The notes: generated by a model from the letters alone, not told the origin. A stretch of DNA of 64,000 nucleotides from Deltaproteobacteria bacterium (GCA_016713535.1 JADJOY010000014.1:1-64000), one strand, 5' to 3'; counted from the stretch's first letter, positions 31,115 to 42,443 are shown. Numbers and translations are program-made.

Positions 31115-31403
31115 TTCGCCGCCATCCCTGGCGACGTCCGTGGTCGCGAGCCGTGCATGGCTCGCGCTGCAATTCCCACGTCGCCGGGCCCTTCGTGAGG
31201 CAAGGCCCGCGCCAAGGTGGCGCCTCGTGACATTGCCCGCGCGCGGCGTCACCGCCCTGGCGTTTGGTTCGGAATCGTCGAGAGCGGCGGGGGAATGGTC
31301 AGCGGCTGGTGGACGACTGTCGCCGGATCGTGAGGCATTGCCACGAACGGAAGACAGTCGCTCGGCCGCCCGCTTCGGCGTTCGCCGATTTTCGTCGCGC
31401 GCG

Positions 31404-32739
31404 TCACGTCGTTGACTCGCTCGGCGCCAGGCCGTGGGCGATCGCGAGAAGCGAGACGGGGTGGATCACGCGCACCGTCCTCCCGCGCTCGGCGAGGCCG
31501 GCGACGAGGTGCAGGTGACAGCCGGGATTGCCTGTCACGAGCCATCCGGCACCGGTCGCCTCGATCGCGTCGAGCTTGTCGTCACGCACGCGCCCCGCCA
31601 TCGCCGGGCGCAGGACGTTGTAGATGCCTGCGCTACCGCAGCAGAGCTCGGCGCGCGGCAACGGTACGAGCGTCAGCCCGGGGATCGAGCGCAGCAGCGC
31701 GAGCGGCGCCTCGGTGACCCGCTGGGCATGGTGGAGGTGGCACGGCGGATGGTACGTGGCGACGATCGGCAGGGGTCGCGGCACCGCGCGCGGCGCGCGC
31801 GCGACGAGCAACTCGGTGACGTCGCGGACGCGGAGCTCGAAGCGCCGTGCCTGCGCGGTGACGCCGGGCGCATCTCCGAAGTGCCGGCTCAGGTCGCGCA
31901 GCATCGCGCCGCACCCGGCCGCCGTGCTGGCCACGAAGTGCGTGCCGCCGGGCTCACCGAGGCCGACCGCCTCGAACGCGTCGAGGTTGCGGCGGGCCAG
32001 CGCGAGCGCGCGTCCGGATCGGCCGGCGTGGAGATCGAGCGCGCCGCAACACGTCTGCTCGGGCGGCACGATCACCTCGTAGCCGTGGAGCTCGAGCAGC
32101 GCCGCGGCGTGCGCGTTGACGTCCGGGAAGAGCGCGTCGCCGATGCAGCCCTTTGAACAGCGCCACCCGCGGACGCGCGGTGCCGGACCCGGCGACGTCG
32201 AGCGGAAGGCGTGGCGCCGATCGTTCCGGCGCCTCCGGGGCCAGCGCCTCGAGCGCCTGGAGTGGCGCCGGGAGCCGCCTGAGCCAGCCGCGCCGTCGTA
32301 CCAGCCGGCGCAGGCCGCTTCGTGCGTAGAGCGTGAGGCCCGTCGCGAGCGCGGCGGCGAAGCGTCGGCTCGGGATGCGGTCGAGGGCGAAGTCACGGAT
32401 GCGCATGGCCAGGTCGGGTGAGGCGTCGTGGGACGCGCGCTCGCCGCGAGCCTCCCGCACCACCTCGAGCATCTCGCCATAGCGAACGCCCGCCGGACAC
32501 ACCGGCTCGCAGGCGCGGCAGCCGAGGCAGTCGTCGAGGTAGCGTGCCGCGTCGCCGTCGAGCGCGAGCCGCCCCTCGGCGAAGCCCTTCATGAGCACGA
32601 TCCGACCTCGCGGCGAGCTCGGCTCGAGGCCCGTCACCTGGTAGGTCGCGCACGACTGCAGACAGAAGCCACAGTGAACGCAGTCGAGGCTCGCCTCGTA
32701 GGCGGGCAGGGTGGCGAGAGCGAGTCGGGCGTCAGGCAT
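31404..32739 (-). CDS. glcF: Glycolate oxidase iron-sulfur subunit GlcF (one frameshift)
   Basis: Membrane-associated electron-transfer subunit of glycolate dehydrogenase. Seen: two [4Fe-4S] motifs, CVHCGFCLQSC and CLGCRACEPVC, near the N-terminus, then two CCG-type blocks (TCCGALDLHAG and LCCGSAGIYN). The frame shifts after RVALFKG at about 32147-32150 (one extra base in the AAAGGG run); CIGDALFPDVNAHAA continues in the other frame. Total about 445 aa, slightly longer than E. coli GlcF (407 aa). Last gene of glcDEF; the start at 32739 lies 41 bases after the glcE stop. Confidence 0.9.
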
Positions 32740-32779
32740 CGTCGCGACCCGTTGCTGGTGCACGGCCGTCGGCGGCCGC

Positions 32780-33808
32780 TCAGAGTCCCGCAACATAGCG
32801 CCCCGGGTTGAGCACACGCGTGGGGTCGTAGAGCGCCTTGAGCTTGCGCATCAGTGGAAGCGCCGCCGGTGGCTCGCCGCACCACACGTCGACATCACGC
32901 TTCCACGAGGGTGGCGCGGCGAGGACGATCGCAACCCCGTTCGCGGCGCTCGCCACCTCGCGCCAGCGCGCGAGCCAGGCGCGGAATCGATCGCGGGCGC
33001 TCGCCGAATCGGCGGGCTCGTCCAGGCAGAGCGTGGTCGGTGGCTCGGCAGGAGCCAGGCGGCCGCCGGGCATGCGGAGCTCGACCGCGGCGACCTCGGT
33101 GCCGTCCGGCCCGAGCACGTTCGCCCGGAACGCGTTCGACTCCGAGAAGGGGGTCTCGCTCTTGCGCCCGGCGCGCGGCCGTGCTCGGAGCGTGATCTCG
33201 GTGATCACCCCGAGCGTGCCGAGCGCGCCGACGTGCAGACGGGTCACGTCGAAGCCGGCGACGTTCTTCGCCACGCGAGCGCCGTGCCGTCGCAGCGTGC
33301 CGTCGGGAAGGGCGACCTCCACGCCGATCACCGACCACCTCGGTCCCGCGGGACCGAGGGCGTCGAGCGGCGGCCGTCCGGCGGCCGCGCTCCCGCCGAG
33401 CGTGCCGGTGCTGCGCACCGGCCAATCCCCGGCGAGCGTCTGGGCGTCGGCGGCCACCAGGCGCTCGGCGTCGCCGACGGCGAGCGCCGGCTCCGCCACG
33501 AGGACGCCATCGCGCGGCGACCACTCGCGAAGCGAGGCGAGGGCGCCGAGGTCGAGGAGCACGTCGGCGCGCTCGGGTGGGTTGCCGAAGGCGCGCCGGG
33601 TACCACCCGCGGTCGGGATCACGGCGAAGCCCTCGCGCGCCGCGCACCCGAGCAGCTCGGCCACCTCGCCGGCGCTCTCGGGCCTCGCGACCACCGGCGG
33701 GAGGAGGTCGTCGACGAGATCGCGGGGGGCGGCGCCGTCGCGCAGCCGCGCCGCGCCGATCGCGCGCGCCAGCGTCTCGCGCACGGCCGGTGGCTCACGC
33801 AGGCTCAT
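32780..33808 (-). CDS. glcE: Glycolate oxidase FAD-binding subunit GlcE
   Basis: 342 aa. A FAD-binding PCMH fold: IPTAGGTRRAFGNPPERADVLLDL, STGTLGGSAAAGRPPLD, RVAKNVAGFDVTRLHVGALGTLGVITEITLRARP. It ends in DPTRVLNPGRYVAGL, the normal end of the family. Works with GlcD and GlcF to oxidise glycolate to glyoxylate and pass electrons to the quinone pool. Its start codon overlaps the glcD stop by four bases (33805-33808), so the two are translationally coupled. Confidence 0.92.
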   Translation of the reverse strand: MSLREPPAVRETLARAIGAARLRDGAAPRDLVDDLLPPVVARPESAGEVAELLGCAAREGFAVIPTAGGTRRAFGNPPERADVLLDLGALASLREWSPRDGVLVAEPALAVGDAERLVAADAQTLAGDWPVRSTGTLGGSAAAGRPPLDALGPAGPRWSVIGVEVALPDGTLRRHGARVAKNVAGFDVTRLHVGALGTLGVITEITLRARPRAGRKSETPFSESNAFRANVLGPDGTEVAAVELRMPGGRLAPAEPPTTLCLDEPADSASARDRFRAWLARWREVASAANGVAIVLAAPPSWKRDVDVWCGEPPAALPLMRKLKALYDPTRVLNPGRYVAGL

Positions 33809-35241
33809 CTCGGCTCACCCACGAGGTCGTGCTTGCCCTTGGCCTCGGCACAACCCTTCGTGCTCGGGATCAGCTTGCCGGGGTTGAGCGAGAGCGAGGG
33901 ATCGACGAGCCGCTTGAGGGCCTCCATCTCGGCCAGCTCGCGCTCGCCGAACATCCAGTGCATGAACGAGAGCTTCTCGACGCCCACGCCGTGCTCGCCG
34001 GTGATCGAGCCGCCCGCGTCGACGCACGCGCGCAGGATCTCGGCGCCGGCCGCGAGCGCGCGGCGGGTCATGTCGGGATCGCGCCCATCGAACGAGATGT
34101 TGGGGTGGAGGTTGCCGTCGCCGGCATGGAACACGTTGCAGATCGTCAGCCCGTAGCGCGCCGCGACATCCACGGTGAACGCCAGCACTCGCGGCAGCGC
34201 GCTGCGCGGTACGGTGCCGTCGAGGACGTAGACGTCGCCGCGCAGCCGGCCCATCGCGCCGAAGGCGCTCTTGCGGCCCTTCCAGAGCTTGCGCCGCGAG
34301 CTCTCGTCGGCGCCTTCGCGGATCTCGGTGGCACCACGCGCGCGGCAGATGCGGCTCGCCTCGGCAACCGCGCGCTCGACCTCGACGGCGGTGCCGTCGA
34401 GGTCGACCAGCAACGCGAGCTCGGCGTCGAGGGGGTATCCGGCCGCGTACTCGGCGGAGGCCTCGATGGTGGCGATCGTGCCGCGATCGAGCGCCTCGAG
34501 CGCCGACGGCTCGAGCCCCGCCTCGATCAGGTCGCCGACCGCCTCGCAGCCGGCGACGAGGCTCGGGAAGGCCACGAGCAAGGTGCGGGTCTCGGGAGCG
34601 AGCGGCGAGAGGCGCACGGTCAGCGCGGTCGTCACGCCGAGCAGCCCTTCGCTGCCGACGAAGAGTCCGACCAGGTCGTAGCCCGGCATCCCGTCGACGG
34701 CGCCTCCGAGGTTCACCACCTCGCCGTTCGCGAGCACCACCTCCAGTCCGAGGACGTGCTGGGTGGTGAGCCCGTGCTTGAGCGCGTGAGGGCCGCCCGC
34801 GTTCTCGGCGGCGTTGCCGCCGAGGGTGCAGACCGCGCCACTCGACGGATCGGGCCCGAACACCAGCCCGTGGGGGCGGGCCGCCGCGGAGAGCACCGCG
34901 TTCGCGACGCCAGGCTGGACCACCGCGAGCCTGGCGGCGGCGTCGATCGACAGGATCCTCTTCATGCGTGCGGTCTCGACGATCACCCCGCCGTCGACCG
35001 GCGCGGCGCCACCCGAGAGGCCGGTGCCGGCTCCCCGAGGTACCACCGGCACGTGCTCGCGATGGCAGAGCGCGACAACTCGCGACACCTCGTCGGTGGA
35101 GCGCGGTAGCACCACCGCGCGCGCATCCCCGCGCACCAGGCCGAAGGCGTCGGATTCGTAGGTCGTGAGCGACGCGCGGTCGGCGACCACCGCGTCCGGG
35201 CCGACGATGGCGCTGAGCGCGGCGACGAGACGGTCGCTCAT
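33805..35241 (-). CDS. glcD: Glycolate oxidase catalytic subunit GlcD
   Basis: 478 aa FAD-linked oxidase. Seen: PRGAGTGLSGGAAPVDGGVI, FGPDPSSGAVCTLGGNAAENAGGPHALKHG (FAD-binding PCMH), then the C-terminal catalytic domain with NVFHAGDGNLHPNISFD and GSITGEHGVGVEKL (metal/substrate His residues), ending in PSLSLNPGKLIP. First gene of glcDEF. A D-lactate dehydrogenase function cannot be excluded from sequence alone, but the E and F subunits favour glycolate. Divergent from the TPR gene, 195 bases away. Confidence 0.93.
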   Translation of the reverse strand: MSDRLVAALSAIVGPDAVVADRASLTTYESDAFGLVRGDARAVVLPRSTDEVSRVVALCHREHVPVVPRGAGTGLSGGAAPVDGGVIVETARMKRILSIDAAARLAVVQPGVANAVLSAAARPHGLVFGPDPSSGAVCTLGGNAAENAGGPHALKHGLTTQHVLGLEVVLANGEVVNLGGAVDGMPGYDLVGLFVGSEGLLGVTTALTVRLSPLAPETRTLLVAFPSLVAGCEAVGDLIEAGLEPSALEALDRGTIATIEASAEYAAGYPLDAELALLVDLDGTAVEVERAVAEASRICRARGATEIREGADESSRRKLWKGRKSAFGAMGRLRGDVYVLDGTVPRSALPRVLAFTVDVAARYGLTICNVFHAGDGNLHPNISFDGRDPDMTRRALAAGAEILRACVDAGGSITGEHGVGVEKLSFMHWMFGERELAEMEALKRLVDPSLSLNPGKLIPSTKGCAEAKGKHDLVGEPR

Positions 35242-35436
35242 CGGATCGACTCCGCACGCGGTGTGCTGCGCGCGCTTGCGCGGCCCTGGGCCGGCGCATA
35301 ACCTGGCGATCCACGACGCGACCGGTGCGCAGCGCGCATCTCACGCGTCCCGTTGGGGCCGTTTTCGTGCTCGCCTCCGCGCCGCGGCCGGCGCCTCCCG
35401 GCGAGCGCGCGGCCCCTCGGAGACGAGGCAGACCCA

Positions 35437-35778
35437 ATGTCCGACGATCGCGATTCGCTGTACATGTCCGGGCTCTCGGCGCTCGGACAGTCCCACTTCG
35501 ACGAGGCCATCGCCGCGTTCGAGAATGCCCTCATCGCGGACCCCGACGACGTCGAGCTGTTGCTCGCGCTCTCCATGGCGCACTCGAAGGCGGGCGATCA
35601 GGACAAGGCGATCGAGATCTCGCTGCGCGCGGCGGAGATCGATCCCACCGACCCCTTCCCGCACACCAATCTGTCGATGTTCTACCAGAAGAAGGGCATG
35701 ACGGAGGTCGCCGAGCAGCACTCGGCGATGGTCAACCAGCTCAACGTCGAAGCCCAGAAGCGGGCGCAGGGCGCGTGA
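35437..35778 (+). CDS. Small TPR-repeat protein
   Basis: 113 aa. About three TPR units are visible: LYMSGLSALGQSHFDEAIAA with ENALIADPDD, then LLLALSMAHSKAGDQDKAIE with AAEIDPTDP, then HTNLSMFYQKKGMTEVAEQ. No signal peptide; probably a cytoplasmic scaffold. The end overlaps the start of the hydrolase gene in a GTGA (35775-35778), so the two are likely co-translated and may work together. Start ATG 35437 chosen because it begins the TPR; upstream in-frame residues look like random Arg/Pro-rich translation. Confidence 0.8.
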   Translation: MSDDRDSLYMSGLSALGQSHFDEAIAAFENALIADPDDVELLLALSMAHSKAGDQDKAIEISLRAAEIDPTDPFPHTNLSMFYQKKGMTEVAEQHSAMVNQLNVEAQKRAQGA

Positions 35779-36962
35779 GCGCGAGCGGCGAGGGGCGGCG
35801 GCGCGTGAAGCGCGATCGGCGAGGCGCCGAGCTTCACCGCGCTCGTACCCGCGACGGCTGGGACATCGCCCTCTACCGCTATCCGGCGCCCGCCGGATCG
35901 ACGCGTCAGTACCCGGTGCTGCTCTGCCACGGGCTCGGCTCGAACCGCAACAACCTCGACTATCCGGGCCGGCTGAGCCTCGCGAAGTACCTGAACGAGC
36001 AGGGCTTCGACTGCTGGGTGGTGGAGCTCCGCGGCGCGGGGCAGAGTCGCCGCGCCGGGCTCTTTCGCCGCAAGACCTACGACTACGGCTTCGACGACTA
36101 CATCGGCCACGACCTGCCCGCGGCGCTCAAGTACATCGCGCGCACGGTCGGGCACCGCGGCGTCCACTGGGTCGGCCACAGCATGGGCGGGATGCTCGCC
36201 TACCCGCTGCTCGAGACCACCGACCCGGACCTGGTGCGCTCGGCGACCACCATCGGCTCGCCGGCGATGGTGCTCGCGTCCGACCCGATCATCGACCGCC
36301 TGCTGCCGTTCTCCTGGCTGCTCAAGATCGTGCCGTTCCTGCCCCAGGGGACCCTCGGCAAGCTCGCGTCGCCTCTCGCCGGGCTGGCGCGGCCGCTCGG
36401 GCATCGCATCGTCTGGACCAGCGCCAACATCGACGCCGCCACGCTCAGGGTGATGGCACGCCACGGGATCGACGACCTCGCGAGTCCGCTGATCTTCCAG
36501 TACGGCGTGTGGTACCGCGAGAAGGACTTCCACAACCACTACGAGACGCTCTCGTACCAGGAGATCCTGCACCGGATCACCACGCCGATCCTGTTCATCG
36601 CCGGTACGGCCGACGGCCTCACGCCCACCCGCGACATCCGCCTGATCTACGAGCGCGTCTCGTCGTCGAGGAAGCAGTTCCTCGAGGTGGGAGTGGCGAC
36701 CGGGTTCTCGGCGGACTACGGCCACGTCGACCTGGTGCTCGGCCGGCGCGCGCCGGACGAGGTGTTCCCGCGGGTTCGCGACTGGCTGATCGAGAACGAC
36801 GTCGCCGACGCGGCGGGCAAGCGCGCGCCGCGGCGCCCGGGCCACGGCCGCGAGCGAGCCCGCGAGGCGCGGCGAGTGGCGCGCGAGGAGCAGCGCGCGC
36901 GCAGGGGTTCGCGAAAGCCGCGTGTCGTGTTACGACCGGTGCCGCGCCGCGCGGCCGGATGA
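35775..36962 (+). CDS. Alpha/beta hydrolase with basic C-terminal tail
   Basis: About 395 aa from GTG 35775. Seen: CHGLGSNRNNLDYPG, VELRGAGQSRR, the nucleophile elbow VGHSMGGMLAY, catalytic Asp in IAGTADGLTP and His in SADYGHVDLVLG, so the triad is complete. The last 50 residues are very Arg-rich (RAREARRVAREEQRARRGSR). Start by GTGA overlap with the TPR gene; a GTG at 35805 is an alternative. Stop overlaps the next start (ATGA at 36959-36962). Substrate unknown; similar proteins are annotated as lipases or haloalkane-type hydrolases. Confidence 0.83.
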   Translation: MSASGEGRRRVKRDRRGAELHRARTRDGWDIALYRYPAPAGSTRQYPVLLCHGLGSNRNNLDYPGRLSLAKYLNEQGFDCWVVELRGAGQSRRAGLFRRKTYDYGFDDYIGHDLPAALKYIARTVGHRGVHWVGHSMGGMLAYPLLETTDPDLVRSATTIGSPAMVLASDPIIDRLLPFSWLLKIVPFLPQGTLGKLASPLAGLARPLGHRIVWTSANIDAATLRVMARHGIDDLASPLIFQYGVWYREKDFHNHYETLSYQEILHRITTPILFIAGTADGLTPTRDIRLIYERVSSSRKQFLEVGVATGFSADYGHVDLVLGRRAPDEVFPRVRDWLIENDVADAAGKRAPRRPGHGRERAREARRVAREEQRARRGSRKPRVVLRPVPRRAAG

Positions 36963-37570
36963 GCGCGCGGGACACGGAGACCGGAGCTCGACGCACCATG
37001 AAGACCGCGCAATCGAAACGGCTCGGACGCTCGATCGCCCGCATCGGACGCAAGGTGGGCGAGGGCATCGAGCCGTTCGCGACCTGCTTTCGCATCGTCG
37101 GCCACGGCCGCTTCCTCGGGGCGCGTCACTACCTGCACTCGAACGACATCACCGAGCCCGAGCAGCTCGCCATCAAGGAAGCGTCGGGACGGGTGCTGCC
37201 GGTCAAGGCCTGGAAGCTCACGCTCTCGGGTGACCTGGCGATCTTCGAGACCGACGGCGCCGCCGCCGATCCCCTCGAGCTCGACCTGCGCCTACCCCGC
37301 GACGGCGCCGACCTCGTCATCGTGGGCTATCCGCAGGACGGCGAGCTCGAGTGGATCGAGGGCCCGGTCTCCGGCTGGGACACCATCAAGCTCGGCCCCG
37401 ACCTCGAGTTCGACGGCTTCTACGTCGACTGCGAAGCCAAGGACGGCATGAGCGGCTCGCCCGCGCTCGACCCCAAGAGCGGCGCCGCCGTCGCGGTGCT
37501 CTCCGGCATCAACCCCGACCTCGGCATCGCCGCCTTCTGCCCGCTCCCCTCCCACGGCTGGGACGACTGA
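36959..37570 (+). CDS. Degenerate trypsin-like serine protease domain protein
   Basis: 203 aa. A chymotrypsin fold is suggested by the segment order: ATCFRIVGHGRFLGARHYLHS in the usual His region, LSGDLAIFETD in the Asp region and AKDGMSGSPALDPKSGAAVAVLSG in the Ser region (GMSGSPA for GDSGGP). The Ser and Asp positions are kept; a His is present but not in the normal AAHC context, so activity is uncertain. No signal peptide, so probably cytoplasmic. Third gene of a tightly overlapping operon (TPR, hydrolase, protease-like), which suggests a functional unit. Confidence 0.6.
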   Translation: MSARDTETGARRTMKTAQSKRLGRSIARIGRKVGEGIEPFATCFRIVGHGRFLGARHYLHSNDITEPEQLAIKEASGRVLPVKAWKLTLSGDLAIFETDGAAADPLELDLRLPRDGADLVIVGYPQDGELEWIEGPVSGWDTIKLGPDLEFDGFYVDCEAKDGMSGSPALDPKSGAAVAVLSGINPDLGIAAFCPLPSHGWDD

Positions 37571-37993
37571 GCTTCCTCGGGGTGCTTTTCGAGCCCCCCG
37601 ACCGCTGGAGGGCGCGGCTCTGCCGCGCCGGCGATACGCGACGATGGTTCGTCGACGGTTCCGTCGATCGCAGCGTGAACCACCCCCGAGTCACTCGCTT
37701 CGCTCGTGGCGTCGCTCCGCGACGCGCCCATCGTCGAGTCCGTTCGTGGCGCGATCGCCTCGGGGTCTTTCCAAGTAGGGGCGGGCGTGAGCCCGCCCGA
37801 TTTTCCGGCCGCGATCACGCACCCCGTTCGCAGCCCCGCGCTCCCCGGCCGGGACGCTCGCGCGCCGCGCGACCGGCGGATGCGCGACGGCGTGGCACTC
37901 CCAGCTCCGCCGTTCTCAATGGGCCGACCACCCCGCCGACTACGCGGTCGGATCGCCGTGTGTTGGGAGTCATCTCGAGCGACGAGCTTGGCG
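37571..37993. repeat. 423-base intergenic region with three hairpins, two of the dispersed family
   Basis: No gene seen. Hairpin GGGGTGC...GAGCCCC at 37579-37597 just after the operon stop may act as a terminator. TGGAGG followed by the hairpin GGCGCGGC-TCT-GCCGCGCC lies at 37606-37629. TAGGGGCGGGC-GTGA-GCCCGCCC lies at 37776-37798. The last two belong to the dispersed hairpin family described for 42-60 kb. Confidence 0.6.
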
Positions 37994-38737
37994 TCAGCTC
38001 GCCTCGACCAAGACACAGCCGCCTTCCTCGAGGAATGGCAAGTCCCGAGATGTATGGAACGTCGCGTTTGCGAATCCGCCGTCTCGAAGGAGCGCGCGGA
38101 GCCGAGCGGGGGTGTGGCTGCGGACCGTGATCTCTTCGTCTTCCGTACCGATCACTTCGTCGTCCATCGACTTCACGTACTTGCCGCGGATGAGTGTACA
38201 CCCGAGGCCCCCAGTCGATGGGCGCTCGAGGTGGTGATGACAGCGCCATCAGGGCACTGGAACGGCCCGAGGCTCGAGGTCTAGTAGATCAGGAGTGCTG
38301 GCTTCATCCTCAGGTTCGGTGAACTCGAGTAGAAGAGACGCGTCCGGCAATAGATGCTCACGAATACGAGCCAGCGCTACGAGTAGCGTGTCGTCGCTGG
38401 TCAGAAGGCCAATCGAGCCGGACGGAATGAAGGCCAATCCGTAACGGTGGGGCAATGAGAGCGCCTCGAGAGGCTGATCGACGATGTCGGCGCAGACACC
38501 CGCGATCGCCAATCTGCGCTGGCAGGCGGCGATCATGTGACGAGAAGAGTCGGTCCCGTCGACGACAAGTCCAGCGCGGATCAGTGGAACCAGAAGACGG
38601 CCCGATCCGCACATCGGCTCGAGGATTCGTCCGCGAGCACTTCGTGCTTTCTGGGTGTAGAAGTCAATCGCGGCAGACGGCGCGCTCGGCTTGTCCAGGT
38701 CGTAGAACTCGGTGCAGAGGCTGCCGTACGCTGACAC
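37994..38737 (-). pseudogene. Class I SAM-dependent methyltransferase, broken by two frameshifts
   Basis: The N-terminal 160 residues start at GTG 38737: YGSLCTEFYDLDKP, then motif I ILEPMCGSGRLLVPL, GTDSSRHMIAACQRRL, and LAFIPSGSIGLLTS. The first frame stops at 38249-38251 right after AVPVP, but PDGAVITTSSAHRLGASG continues in a second frame and CTLIRGKYVKSMDDEVIG ... LRALLRDGGFANATF in a third, ending at 37994. The total span of 744 bases is an exact multiple of three, so the two indels compensate. GC content is clearly lower than in the neighbours and codon use differs, suggesting transfer. Could be intact if the indels are sequencing errors. Confidence 0.7.
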
Positions 38738-38750
38738 TCGTGGCTCTGAT

Positions 38751-38757
38751 GCCCAAC
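38751..38757 (-). other. Possible attC-type core site (GTTGGGC)
   Basis: On the minus strand GTTGGGC fits the integron core GTTRRRY and is preceded by TGAACGCCAC. It lies 13 bases before the methyltransferase start, and the stop of the upstream small ORF lies inside the same stretch, a spacing typical of gene cassettes. The complementary left arm (GCCCAAC followed by GTTCA) is not found nearby, and no integrase is in the window, so this is weak. Confidence 0.25.
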
Positions 38758-38764
38758 GTGGCGT

Positions 38765-38962
38765 TCACCCGCGCGCTGCGGTTGGCGCGTCGGATTCAGC
38801 TCCGTGTGCGGTGACGGGTGCGATCGACGCGTTCGGCACTCGATCTCGAAGGTCTGCCAGCAGCGCCTCGACCGCTCGATTGTGACGGCGCTGTTCAAGC
38901 ACCACGGTCCACAGCTTTGCGTCGATCATCGCGACGCCAAGCATGATGAGAAAGCTGGTCAT
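38765..38962 (-). CDS. Small protein with one N-terminal membrane helix
   Basis: 65 aa: MTSFLIMLGVAMIDAKLWTV forms a hydrophobic N-terminal segment, followed by a charged helix (EQRRHNRAVEALLADLRDRV) and an Ala-rich tail. The amphipathic pattern and a plausible ATG argue for a real gene, but there is no recognised family. It lies in the same lower-GC patch and on the same strand as the methyltransferase and ends just before it. Confidence 0.45.
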   Translation of the reverse strand: MTSFLIMLGVAMIDAKLWTVVLEQRRHNRAVEALLADLRDRVPNASIAPVTAHGAESDAPTAARG

Positions 38963-39425
38963 CCCAAGAGTGCTAGCGGTGGCAGGGGTTCGGTCAGCGA
39001 AACATCCTTCGACGCAACTACTCGATCCGCCCTACGAACGTAGCGTCGCCCAGGTCGCGAAGATTCTGCTCAGTTGACACGACCTGGCGCAAGTGTTCGC
39101 CAGCCAAGCGGATTTGCGGAGCGCGCCGGACACGCCGCCGGGAGGGCGGGGACAAGAGGCCGGCGGCGGTCGTGCCGACGCCGAGGGACAGGTTGCGGGG
39201 TTGATCCGACGCCCGGCACCGAGGGTGCAGCGCTTCGGCCGGCTGGCGCGCACCGCTGCACCAGCGCTGCGCGCGACGGTGTGGGGGGCGTTCGGCGGAA
39301 CACGGCGGGGGCCAGGAAGATCCAGCGGCGCGGCCGTGACCGCGGACGGACCGGGCTGGCTTTGCTCGCTTCGGACGCGCTGTGGTAGGTAGCGCGGGCT
39401 GGGCTTTCAACGGGAGGAGCGCAAC
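38963..39425. other. 463-base intergenic region upstream of acs
   Basis: No convincing gene; open frames are Arg/Gly/Pro-rich with no motifs. GC content rises from the low patch back to the high level of the neighbours at about 39100. It should contain the acs promoter, but I could not pick one out. GGGAGGA at about 39412-39418 is the acs ribosome binding site. Confidence 0.5.
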
Positions 39426-41510
<2,085 letters not shown>

Positions 41511-41540
41511 TCGGCGGATGCGAGTCGACCGGGTGAGCGA

Positions 41541-42371
41541 ATGAGCTGGCAGGCGAAAGGCGGGGGCAGCGGCTGGTCGGGCGGAGGTGGGGGGCCGGGG
41601 CTGAGCTTCGGGCCTGGTATCACGCCGTTCGGCAAGCAGGTCTGCATCGCCCTGGCCGTATGCTTCGGACTCGAGCTCTTCCTCCGCTACTGGCTCGGGC
41701 TCGGCAAGGTGGTCGACAGCTTGATGCTGTGGCCCCTCACGTCGGGAAGGTTCGCGCCCTGGCAGTTCGTCACTCACCCCTTCGTGTACGCCGGGGATCC
41801 GCTGTCGTTCGTGCTGATGCTGCTTGCGCTCTACTTCTTCGCCTCGACCCTCGAGCGCTACCTCGGTACCGGGCGATTCCAGACGTTCCTGCTGGCCTCG
41901 ACGGTCGGCGCCGGATTGGTGGGCTGGCTCGTCTGCTCGGCGCTCGGCTACATGCCCGGGGCCGCCGGCACGCCGGCGAAGGCGTTCGGCCTCCAGCCGT
42001 TCTCGGGCTTCGGCGTGCCGGTGATCGCGTGCGTGGCGGCGTTCGGGTGGCTCCAGCCGCGCGCGCAGATCCTGCTGATGTTCATCCTGCCGATCCCGGC
42101 GATCTACATCACCTACCTGACCATCGGCGGCCAGGTCGTCGGGCTCCTCACGGCGCAGCCGTGGAGCGTCTACTATCTGGCGGGGATCGGGTTGATCTAT
42201 GCGGTAGTCCAGCGTGGCGTTCGACTACCGGACCTGCGCCGTCAGTGGTTGGTCGTGAAGCAGCGGCAGGTCCAGAAGAAGCTCACCAAGCTCCAGGTGA
42301 TCGACGGCGGCAAGGCCGGAAAGCCTCCGGATCGCCCCAACGGCGACCCCCGCAAGCCCACCGTGCACTGA
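41541..42371 (+). CDS. Rhomboid-like membrane protein, probably inactive
   Basis: 276 aa, about six membrane segments. After a Gly-rich N-terminus the order resembles a rhomboid: WPLTSGRFAPWQFVTHPFVYAGDPLSFVLMLLALYFFASTLERYLGT, then PFSGFGVPVIACVAAFGW where the catalytic GxSG would be (first Gly replaced by Pro), then SVYYLAGIGLIYAV where the catalytic His is expected but absent. So a pseudoprotease of derlin/iRhom type is likely. The soluble C-terminus is basic. It starts 30 bases after acs; co-transcription is possible. Confidence 0.7.
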   Translation: MSWQAKGGGSGWSGGGGGPGLSFGPGITPFGKQVCIALAVCFGLELFLRYWLGLGKVVDSLMLWPLTSGRFAPWQFVTHPFVYAGDPLSFVLMLLALYFFASTLERYLGTGRFQTFLLASTVGAGLVGWLVCSALGYMPGAAGTPAKAFGLQPFSGFGVPVIACVAAFGWLQPRAQILLMFILPIPAIYITYLTIGGQVVGLLTAQPWSVYYLAGIGLIYAVVQRGVRLPDLRRQWLVVKQRQVQKKLTKLQVIDGGKAGKPPDRPNGDPRKPTVH

Positions 42372-42375
42372 TCGC

Positions 42376-42443
42376 GGTCGCGAAGGATCGCGACCCTCCA
42401 GCCGATCGTCGTCCCGATTGGAGGGCTGCGGTCCCTCGCAGCC
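42376..42443. repeat. Double hairpin element between convergent genes
   Basis: GGTCGCG-AAGGAT-CGCGACC then CCTCCA at 42376-42400, an 18-base spacer, then TGGAGG-GCTGCG-GTCCCT-CGCAGC-C at 42419-42443. The two halves face each other. It sits between convergent rhomboid and hemW genes and could serve as a bidirectional terminator. Belongs to the dispersed family. Confidence 0.75.

Noticed and set aside
33805-35241. D-lactate dehydrogenase (Dld) instead of GlcD
   Set aside because: The same FAD family, but the coupled glcE and glcF genes identify the glycolate complex.
36959-37570. HtrA-type periplasmic protease
   Set aside because: No signal peptide, no PDZ domain, and the His region does not match; called degenerate trypsin-like instead.
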